DNA of 64,000 nucleotides, from positions 60,064 through 124,063 of the forward strand of contig JARHYC010000006.1 of NCBI GenBank assembly GCA_029264955.1, written 5' to 3'. Below the pieces are notes generated by a model. It made no database searches and was not told the origin of the DNA. It was given only the letters and a program-made list of their open reading frames with translations. Made by a program: the position numbers and the translations under genes. Positions 58,321 to 64,000 of this stretch are shown piece after piece. The first letter of the stretch is position 1, and each line of letters opens with the position of its first letter. This DNA is from Faecalibacterium sp. GTDB taxonomy: Bacteria > Bacillota > Clostridia > Oscillospirales > Ruminococcaceae.

Positions 58321-59487
58321 TCACAGCACTTTCTTCAAGCCTTTTGCCATCTGTGCCAAAGTAGGGTATACATTCAATTCCGGGGTATCCACCACCGCTT
58401 TTACCAGACATTTCTGCACCTGACTGATTTTCCGTCCCGGCACGCCTTCGACCAACAGTTCAGCGGGTGTAATGCGCAGATGCGCTTTCTGATAGGGTTC
58501 ACCGCTTTCTACCAGTTCCCGATACAGTGTTGGCGCACAAGCGAAAGCATCATCCAGTGCTGCAAAGGCAGCAAAGGCTTCGGCTGCTGAAAAAGGCAGT
58601 TCTTCCATCAATGCCAGCTTCATTGCATGACGGTCTTCGGGGCAGCCTGCCAGATATAATGCATCCATGCGGGCAAGGTCTCGCATGAAGTTTCGTCCGA
58701 AATCAAACACTTTTCCTACCGCTTTTGCATCCGCACCCGTCAGGCGCAAAAATGCCCACCAGCGACACAGCGCACTGTGCGGCATTTTGTCCAGCGGTTC
58801 CAGCGACAAACCCTGCTGCGGCGGAATGGCAAATTCCGACAATCCTCCTGCCTGAATCAACGGCATCAATGCGGAAGGTCTTGCACCAGCTAGTGCTTTT
58901 GTCAATTCCCCACGCACCCGCGGTGCGCTGACCGTCCCCAGCGTGTGCGCCAACTCCAGTGCAGCAGTTTCCGTTTCCTGCTCAATCGCAAAACCCAGCA
59001 CACCAGCGAAACGATACAGCCGCAAAATGCGCAATGCATCCTCTGCAAAGCGACGCTTCGGCTCACCTACACAGCGCAGCAAGTGGTTTTCCAAATCATG
59101 ATGCCCATGATAGGGGTCAATGGCAATCGTTCCATCATATGCAATCGCATTGACTGTAAAATCCCGCCGTGCCAAATCCGCACGAATATCCGCACCAAAA
59201 GTTACTTGATCTGGGTGACGGTTATCCGTATAGCCTTCCTCTGTGCGGCAAGGTGTGATTTCTACGCCATGCCAAGATACCGTACCATACACACCGCCAA
59301 TGGGTTTTGCCTCTGGCAACGCATCCAAAAGCGCCTCCGGCTGGCAGGCTGCAGTCAAATCCCAATCCGAAACCTTGCGCCCCAGCAGACTGTCCCGCAC
59401 AGCGCCACCTACGACCCATGCCCCAATACCGGCATTGTGCAATGCATCCAATGCGGCCGCGGGCTTTTCCGGAATTTGAATCGGCAT
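58321..59487 (-). CDS. cca: CCA tRNA nucleotidyltransferase / poly(A) polymerase family
   Basis: 388 aa, class II nucleotidyltransferase. The head has GGAVRDSLLGRKVSDWDL (metal-binding DxD in DWD), then RRDFTVNAIA and the EDALRILRLYRFAG neck motif. It repairs or completes the CCA end of tRNAs. The tRNA-Gln in this window lacks an encoded CCA, so such activity is required. The ATG at 59487 has AAGGGGGA upstream. It is divergent from murC. Confidence 0.93.
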   Translation of the reverse strand: MPIQIPEKPAAALDALHNAGIGAWVVGGAVRDSLLGRKVSDWDLTAACQPEALLDALPEAKPIGGVYGTVSWHGVEITPCRTEEGYTDNRHPDQVTFGADIRADLARRDFTVNAIAYDGTIAIDPYHGHHDLENHLLRCVGEPKRRFAEDALRILRLYRFAGVLGFAIEQETETAALELAHTLGTVSAPRVRGELTKALAGARPSALMPLIQAGGLSEFAIPPQQGLSLEPLDKMPHSALCRWWAFLRLTGADAKAVGKVFDFGRNFMRDLARMDALYLAGCPEDRHAMKLALMEELPFSAAEAFAAFAALDDAFACAPTLYRELVESGEPYQKAHLRITPAELLVEGVPGRKISQVQKCLVKAVVDTPELNVYPTLAQMAKGLKKVL

Positions 59488-59523
59488 TCTGTGTTCCCCC
59501 TTGTCTTGCTTATTTCGCATTTC

Positions 59524-59552
59524 ATTATAGCATGATGCTGTCAGCCTTTCTA
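59524..59552 (-). promoter_or_regulatory. Promoter of cca
   Basis: TAGAAA and TATAAT, 17 bp apart, minus strand. Confidence 0.6.
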
Positions 59553-59583
59553 CCAAAGCGGCACCAAAATATCCTGAGAAAGG

Positions 59584-59612
59584 TTTCTTTTGTCTACACA
59601 AATGGCTATAAT
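59584..59612 (+). promoter_or_regulatory. Probable promoter of murC
   Basis: Perfect TATAAT at 59607-59612 with a weak TTTCTT 17 bp upstream. Confidence 0.4.
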
Positions 59613-59660
59613 AGATATGATAAACTATACTTCAAATGGTGTAATATGGAGGCAAACACT

Positions 59661-61043
59661 ATGGCAAATATAACGGAATCCAGCCACCTGCTGGATGGTG
59701 TAAAACATATTCATTTTATTGGCTGCGGTGGCAGCGGAATGTACCCGCTCATCCAAATTCTGGCAACCAAGGGCTACGAAATTTCCGGCAGTGATGTGCT
59801 GGAAGGCAGCATTCTAGGTTATGAGCGCAAGATGGGTGTTAAGGTGACCATTGGTCACAGCCCCGAAAACGTCAAAGGTGCAGATCTGGTGGTGTATTCT
59901 GCTGCAATCGCTCATACAAATGTGGAAGTCGCCGCTGCAGAATCCATGGGGATCCCCACAGTAGAGCGTAGTGTTCTTCTGGGCTATGTCAGCCGCCTGT
60001 ACCCCAGCAGCATCTGCGTATCCGGTACCCACGGCAAAACCACCTGTACTTCTATGATTACTACTGCACTGGAGCTGGCAGGTCGTGACCCCAGCGCTGT
60101 GATTGGCGGCAAACTGCCCCGTATCGGCGGTTACGGCAAAGCCGGCAAGGGCGAAAATATTGTCATCGAAGCCTGCGAGTTTTCCCGCACCTTCCTGCAC
60201 TTGGCACCCACGGATGCAATTTTGCTGAACGTGGACAACGACCATCTGGATTACTACGGCACCATGGAAAATCTGAAAGCTGCTTTCGGTGCGTTCTGTG
60301 CTATGGCGTCGGACCGTGTATTCGTGAATGCAGATGACGCCAACTCGATGGAAGTTGCTGCAACGCTGAAAAATCCGATTATCACATTTGGTGAAAAACA
60401 GGCTGATGTGGATTTTCGCGCTATCAACGTACACGAACACAAGCCCGGCTTCTTTGCTTTCGACTTGGTCGAGCATGGCACCGTCACTGGTTCGATTGCA
60501 TTGTCGGCACCCGGTCGCCACAATATTTACAACGCACTGGCAATGTGCTCTGTATGCCGCACGCTGGGTCTGACGGTGGAAGAATGTGCCGCTGCAGCTT
60601 TGGACTTTAAGGGCGCAGGTCGCCGCTTTGAGATTTACGGCGAATGCAATGGCGCACTGGTTGTGGATGACTATGCACATCACCCCACCGAGCTGGAAGC
60701 TACGCTGAAAACCGCACGTTCCATGGGTTACAAGCGTGTAATTGCTGTACATCAGCCGTTCACTTACAGCCGTACCCGTGCTCTGTTGGATGAATTTGCT
60801 CGTGTATTGCAACTGGCAGACATTGCTGTGCTTACTCCTATTCTGGGCAGCCGTGAAGTAGATGACGGCAGTGTCAAGACTTCTGATTTGGCAGTTAAGA
60901 TTCCCGGCAGTGTCGAAGTAGATAGCTTGGAAGCTGCAGCCGACTGGGTCAAAGCAAACTGCGGCGAGGGTGATTTAGTACTGACGCTGGGCTGCGGCGA
61001 TGTATATAAAGCAAGCAAGCTAATGACCGGCCAATCCTTATAA
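59661..61043 (+). CDS. murC: UDP-N-acetylmuramate-L-alanine ligase
   Basis: 460 aa. It adds the first amino acid, L-Ala, to UDP-MurNAc in peptidoglycan synthesis. HFIGCGGSGM near residue 18 binds the UDP moiety, VSGTHGKTTCTSM is the ATP P-loop, EACEFSRTFL and NVDNDHLDYYG follow, and VVDDYAHHPTE is the C-terminal motif. The ATG at 59661 is 8 nt from GGAGG. The other mur/fts genes of the division cluster are not nearby. Confidence 0.96.
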   Translation: MANITESSHLLDGVKHIHFIGCGGSGMYPLIQILATKGYEISGSDVLEGSILGYERKMGVKVTIGHSPENVKGADLVVYSAAIAHTNVEVAAAESMGIPTVERSVLLGYVSRLYPSSICVSGTHGKTTCTSMITTALELAGRDPSAVIGGKLPRIGGYGKAGKGENIVIEACEFSRTFLHLAPTDAILLNVDNDHLDYYGTMENLKAAFGAFCAMASDRVFVNADDANSMEVAATLKNPIITFGEKQADVDFRAINVHEHKPGFFAFDLVEHGTVTGSIALSAPGRHNIYNALAMCSVCRTLGLTVEECAAAALDFKGAGRRFEIYGECNGALVVDDYAHHPTELEATLKTARSMGYKRVIAVHQPFTYSRTRALLDEFARVLQLADIAVLTPILGSREVDDGSVKTSDLAVKIPGSVEVDSLEAAADWVKANCGEGDLVLTLGCGDVYKASKLMTGQSL

Positions 61044-61057
61044 TTTTCACTCGTATA

Positions 61058-61105
61058 AAAGCATCCCCAAATGGCGTAACGCCATTTGGGGATGCTTTCT
61101 TTTTT
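61058..61105. terminator. Bidirectional terminator between murC and the DUF4430 gene
   Basis: AGCATCCCCAAATGGCGT/ACGCCATTTGGGGATGCT stem and T runs. Confidence 0.92.
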
Positions 61106-61533
61106 TATTCAGCAGTATACACAAAGCTGTAACTGTCGTTTTCTTTCAGAACGATGTCTCCGGCACCCACCTGAGTCATATTGCCCGATCCATCCAACAA
61201 CTTCCAAAACGCTTTATCTGGATCCCATTTTGCCTCTTCGCCGTCAATAATCGTAATGAAACCAGCCTTTGCTTCTGCTTCGCTGACCAAACCCGCATCT
61301 AACATCGCCATCGCAAGCGTCGTACCCTCTTTGGATTCCAGAGCAAATTCTTTTTCCATTCCATCTGCTCCTGTCACGGTTAGCGTAGCATGTACTACTT
61401 TTTCGTCCACAGTATTTTGTGCTGCGCCCGATTCACTTTCCGGCGCTGTGCTGGTTGCTTCGCCACAACCCGCCATCACACTGCAAACCATCACCAGTGC
61501 TAACATCAACGATAAAATTTTGTGCATTTTCAT
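61105..61533 (-). CDS. DUF4430-domain lipoprotein under a cobalamin riboswitch
   Basis: 142 aa. Lipoprotein signal (lipobox MAGC at about 19-22), a Ser/Glu/Ala linker, then a DUF4430 domain of about 90 residues (EGTTLAMAMLDAGLV, FWKLLDGSGNMTQVGAGDI), a fold related to transcobalamin-like/SLBB domains. Its mRNA leader is a cobalamin riboswitch, so it is repressed when B12 is plentiful. A role in binding corrinoids outside the membrane is likely (inference). It is monocistronic: a strong terminator follows and no transporter genes adjoin. AAAGGAG precedes the ATG. Confidence 0.85.
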   Translation of the reverse strand: MKMHKILSLMLALVMVCSVMAGCGEATSTAPESESGAAQNTVDEKVVHATLTVTGADGMEKEFALESKEGTTLAMAMLDAGLVSEAEAKAGFITIIDGEEAKWDPDKAFWKLLDGSGNMTQVGAGDIVLKENDSYSFVYTAE

Positions 61534-61572
61534 ATTGGTTTCTCCTTTTCCTATATAAGAATTTTCTATCTA

Positions 61573-61785
61573 GGAAAAGCTATTCTTCCGCATGCAGCAT
61601 GGGGAAGAACAGCCTGAAACCATATGTTTCCAGCGTTGTACCCTCTCCATCTCTCGTGGAGCTGTACCAAATGTCAGCCCGGCAATCTGACTCACCCAAA
61701 AGGATTTACAGTGGCGGGACCGTGTAGGATTTACACCCACTTTCCCGGTGCTACAGAAAATGGTAGCGTGCCAACATTTGTTTTG
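61573..61785 (-). promoter_or_regulatory. Cobalamin (B12) riboswitch
   Basis: The minus strand contains the B12 box: GCCACTG (61709-61715) preceded by a GTAAATCC...GGTCCC stretch. The P1 stem is CAAATGT/ACATTTG (61774-61780 with 61668-61674). The expression platform is a TTCTTCC/GGAAGAA hairpin (61583-61609) followed by a short T run, suggesting transcription termination on ligand binding. Confidence 0.92.
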
Positions 61786-61813
61786 CAAAAGAACTCCATT
61801 CCTAGGTTTATTC

Positions 61814-61842
61814 ATTATACCAAACAAGTCCCATCTGTGCAA
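61814..61842 (-). promoter_or_regulatory. Sigma-A promoter of the cobalamin-riboswitch transcript
   Basis: TTGCAC and TATAAT with 17-bp spacer, minus strand, about 30 bp before the aptamer. Confidence 0.75.
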
Positions 61843-61947
61843 TTCTTTGTATCTGTATCCTTTAGAATTTATGTATTCGCACTATTCACACACTTGTGCA
61901 AAGATGCTTATCACTCTTATTGCATGACTCAGGTATGTCCCCCATAC
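61843..61947. other. Intergenic stretch with no recognised feature
   Basis: AT-rich gap between the riboswitch promoter and the endoA terminator. I see no ORF with an RBS or conserved RNA. Confidence 0.4.
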
Positions 61948-61982
61948 AAAAAACCGTCGCCAATCACAATGCGACGGTTTTT
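61948..61982 (-). terminator. Terminator of endoA
   Basis: AAAAACCGTCGC/GCGACGGTTTTT stem with T run. Confidence 0.88.
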
Positions 61983-61997
61983 AGATTCACTTTTCGT

Positions 61998-62348
61998 TCA
62001 CTCCGTGTGCAGCCCAAGGCTCACATCCAGTGCCTGATCCACGCGTTGCTGATCTGTTTCAGTGATACGTCCAGCACGCTCACGCAAGCGGTGCTTATCC
62101 AAGGTGCGAATCTGTTCCAAAAGAACAATACTGTCGCGTGAAAGTCCCGTATCCTGTGCACGAATCCCGATATGGGTCGGTAGTTTATTTTTATCCAGTT
62201 TTGATGTAATAGCCGCAGCAATCACTGTAGGGCTGTGGCGGTTACCGATATCGTTCTGCAAAATCAATACCGGGCGCACGCCGCCCTGCTCTGAGCCTAC
62301 TACCGGGGACAGATCTGCATAGAAAACTTCTCCTCTGTGTACTTCCAT
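61998..62348 (-). CDS. ndoA: MazF/PemK-family endoribonuclease toxin (EndoA-like)
   Basis: 116 aa, usual length. The fold is read from RGEVFYADLSPVVGSEQGGVRPVLILQND (catalytic Arg in GGVRPV), VIAAAITSK and DSIVLLEQIRTLDK. The enzyme cuts mRNA at short sequences. GGAGGG precedes the ATG. No antitoxin ORF precedes it, since the 74-bp gap leads directly to acpS. In B. subtilis the antitoxin ndoAI and alr lie between acpS and ndoA. Confidence 0.92.
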   Translation of the reverse strand: MEVHRGEVFYADLSPVVGSEQGGVRPVLILQNDIGNRHSPTVIAAAITSKLDKNKLPTHIGIRAQDTGLSRDSIVLLEQIRTLDKHRLRERAGRITETDQQRVDQALDVSLGLHTE

Positions 62349-62422
62349 ACTTAACCCTCCGCATATATCTTCTTCGGTGTGGTTAGTATAGACATTTTCT
62401 CCGCAGGATATTCCGACGATGC

Positions 62423-62818
62423 TCAGCGTTTTTCTAAAATACAGACCGCCATTGCCATGTTTCCTTCATGGGTCAGTGTCAAATGTGCGCACAAACCGTT
62501 TTCTTCCAGCCAGGCTTTTGCACTACCGGACAGCGCATAATAAGGTGCGCCGTTCTCCAGCCGCAGTGCCTGAATATCTGCCAAATCAAAACCGCCGATA
62601 CCGCGACCAGCCGCTTTCAAAAAGGCTTCTTTTGCTGCAAAATCAGCCGCGGCACTGCGGAAATGGCTTTTCAAGGGTGTTCCGGTCCAAGGCAATTTCA
62701 AAGCAGCCTGCTCCTGCAAACCATACACTCGGCGAGCAAAGGTTTCGCCGTGTGCGCCCAAAAGACTTTTTTCCATGCGGGTGATCTCGCACAGGTCGCA
62801 CCCAATGCCGTAAATCAT
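62423..62818 (-). CDS. acpS: Holo-[acyl-carrier-protein] synthase
   Basis: 131 aa. It transfers 4'-phosphopantetheine from CoA to ACP. MIYGIGCDLCEI carries the Mg-binding Asp, and FAAKEAFLKAAGRGIGG (about 66-82) is the second motif with the catalytic Glu/Lys. The start at 62818 is set by family alignment. The RBS is weak (GTGAG at about 10 nt). It uses CoA from the pathway encoded at 53.8-56.7 kb. Confidence 0.92.
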   Translation of the reverse strand: MIYGIGCDLCEITRMEKSLLGAHGETFARRVYGLQEQAALKLPWTGTPLKSHFRSAAADFAAKEAFLKAAGRGIGGFDLADIQALRLENGAPYYALSGSAKAWLEENGLCAHLTLTHEGNMAMAVCILEKR

Positions 62819-62954
62819 AACTTTTTGCTCACTTTCTTCTCGTTTTGCTTTCATCTTACACGATAATTCCGCTGTAAGCAACAAGCCAAAACGAATCTTT
62901 TTATAAAAACTGCTTAATTTCCCAGTTTGCAGCAGCGAAGCGTACGCTTGCGCC

Positions 62955-62983
62955 TTGCAGTTTTCTTTTGTTTCGTGTACAAT
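62955..62983 (+). promoter_or_regulatory. Sigma-A promoter of ireB
   Basis: TTGCAG and TACAAT, 17-bp spacing, about 40 bp before the start. Confidence 0.7.
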
Positions 62984-63023
62984 GAACGTATGATGTTTTT
63001 TACACATGAAAGGGGTGTTTAGG

Positions 63024-63269
63024 ATGACAGATCCTACTGCTATTTTTTCGATCCATGACGATCAGGAACGTGAAATCCACCAGACCCTGATGGAAGTTTA
63101 TTCTGCACTAAAGGAAAAGGGCTATAACCCGGTAAATCAGATCGTAGGTTACATCCTGTCCGAGGACCCCACCTATATTACCACCTATAAAAATGCCCGA
63201 AACCTGATCCGTCACATCGACCGTGATGATTTGTTACAGGCAATGGTCCGCCATTATCTAGACCTGTAA
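63024..63269 (+). CDS. IreB family regulatory phosphoprotein (UPF0297)
   Basis: 81 aa. The family pattern is complete: FSIHDDQEREIHQTLMEVYSALKEKGYNPVNQIVGYILSEDPTYIT, ending in DDLLQAMVRHYL. In enterococci IreB is phosphorylated by the Ser/Thr kinase IreK and tunes cell-envelope stress resistance. The ATG at 63024 is 8 nt from AAAGGGG. The usual neighbour ruvX does not follow; a terminator does. Confidence 0.92.
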   Translation: MTDPTAIFSIHDDQEREIHQTLMEVYSALKEKGYNPVNQIVGYILSEDPTYITTYKNARNLIRHIDRDDLLQAMVRHYLDL

Positions 63270-63284
63270 GCTTAATCGAAATAG

Positions 63285-63320
63285 AAAAGCCGCTGCCCAA
63301 CTCGGGCAGCGGCTTTTTAT
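63285..63320. terminator. Bidirectional terminator between ireB and the GH25 gene
   Basis: AAAAGCCGCTGCCC/GGGCAGCGGCTTTT stem. Confidence 0.92.
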
Positions 63321-63341
63321 ATTATTTTGTTAAGCAGAAAA

Positions 63342-64000
63342 TTAACCCATATAGCTGATATTTACGTCAACAGCAGTCAGCTGCCCCTTGCTGTTGTATA
63401 CGCCGTTTACACGACCATTGCCTGTATACTGCCAAATATGGCAGTTGATGGGGCTTGCGGATACGCCGTAATGTGCATTCCAAATCGTGTAATTGGTCAG
63501 CGCAGAATAGCTCAGCTGATGATTAAACCAACTGGAAGAGGCATATACGCCAGGTGCATAGCCGCCGTTGCGAATGGTTTCGCAGAAAGCAATCGCACAA
63601 GCAGTACGCTCACCCTTGCTCAGACCATCTGCACGACCAGTCTTGCTGCTGGTGGAATATTCGCTGTCAAAAAAGATGGGATAATCCAGACGCTGACCTG
63701 CAATCGCATTCAGGCAGGCAGACGCTTCTTCCACGGCTTCCTGTTCGTCGATTGCCTGGCTGAAGAAGTAAATACCTACCTTCAAGCCTGCAGCCTTTGC
63801 CCCCTGCAAATGCTTGCGGAAATAAGGGTCCTCAACAATCTTGCCGGAACCGTAACCACGGTAGCCCATGCGGATGATAACAAATTCAACGCCGGACTCC
63901 TTGACTTCTTTCCAGTTGATATTTGGCTGATATTTGGAAACATCGATACCTAGTACCTTATTGCCGCTTGTATCGCTGGTACTCAGCACGATTTGAATGG
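63342..64000 (-). CDS. GH25 family lysozyme (N-acetylmuramidase), partial
   Basis: At least 219 aa; the frame is open to the window edge, so the N-terminus (probably with a signal or anchor) is missing. LGIDVSKYQPNINWKEVKESG is the opening of the GH25 barrel with the conserved Asp. FVIIRMGYRG and PIFFDSEYS (second acidic residues) follow, and IWQYTGNGRVNGV with VDVNISY closes the domain. It hydrolyses the MurNAc-GlcNAc bond of peptidoglycan. Confidence 0.9.
   Translation of the reverse strand, partial: IQIVLSTSDTSGNKVLGIDVSKYQPNINWKEVKESGVEFVIIRMGYRGYGSGKIVEDPYFRKHLQGAKAAGLKVGIYFFSQAIDEQEAVEEASACLNAIAGQRLDYPIFFDSEYSTSSKTGRADGLSKGERTACAIAFCETIRNGGYAPGVYASSSWFNHQLSYSALTNYTIWNAHYGVSASPINCHIWQYTGNGRVNGVYNSKGQLTAVDVNISYMG

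Overview
This window looks like chromosomal core genome from a spore-forming, anaerobic Clostridia-type Firmicute (Oscillospiraceae-like; this is inference from gene content, not a database match). Supporting signs are dipicolinate synthase dpaAB, an IspH-ribosomal protein S1 fusion, high-molecular-weight rubredoxin, a feo ferrous iron system, T-box and cobalamin riboswitches, Gram-positive style ribosome binding sites (AGGAGG) and sigma-A promoters with 17-bp spacers. I see no phage, IS element, integron or CRISPR array.

Layout. 1-2.1 kb: end of an unknown membrane protein, tRNA-Gln, a CPBP protease and an S26B-type signal peptidase, all on the minus strand. 2.5-7.8 kb: purine permease, then glycolytic pgk-tpiA-gpmI. 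7.9-11.2 kb: a leaderless SpoIID-like/peptidoglycan-binding protein with an M15 peptidase. 11.2-16.2 kb: two unknown proteins, Sir2 deacetylase divergent from nnrD-ogt, tatA, and the flavin reductase-rubredoxin fusion hrb. 16.3-19.3 kb: feo operon (feoA2-feoA1-feoB-Cys-rich peptide) with repeated TTAG-N6-CTAA operators. 19.4-24.3 kb: two-headed GT-C mannosyltransferase and T-box controlled cysS. 24.3-31.1 kb: asnA, pgsA, rimO, recX, recA, prmC, DUF1385. 31.1-36.0 kb: lipoprotein/two-component operon, deoC, a 47-aa membrane peptide, GtrA. 36.2-41.5 kb: operon of an isomerase-like protein, BaiN-like flavoprotein, cmk, plsC and ispH-rpsA. 41.8-45.2 kb: CDF transporter, amidohydrolase, DUF5662, xpt. 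45.3-50.7 kb: polysaccharide export operon (ABC permease, ATPase, two paralogous GT2 enzymes). 50.8-53.7 kb: DacF-type carboxypeptidase and dpaAB. 53.8-56.7 kb: CoA module (ECF S-component, coaX, coaBC). 56.8-58.2 kb: two convergent, membrane-tethered transcription factors. 58.3-64 kb: cca, murC, a B12-riboswitch controlled DUF4430 lipoprotein, endoA, acpS, ireB and a truncated GH25 lysozyme.

Most operons end in strong, often bidirectional, hairpin terminators and start from readable sigma-A promoters, so transcription units are easy to delimit. Several genes use TTG or GTG starts chosen by the position of a strong RBS. The genes of greatest interest are regulatory or small: the feo operators, the stand-alone cobalamin-riboswitch lipoprotein, the membrane-bound MerR/XRE pair, a 17-nt inverted repeat covering the RBS of an unknown gene, a structured dacF leader, and the signal-peptide-free peptidoglycan enzymes.
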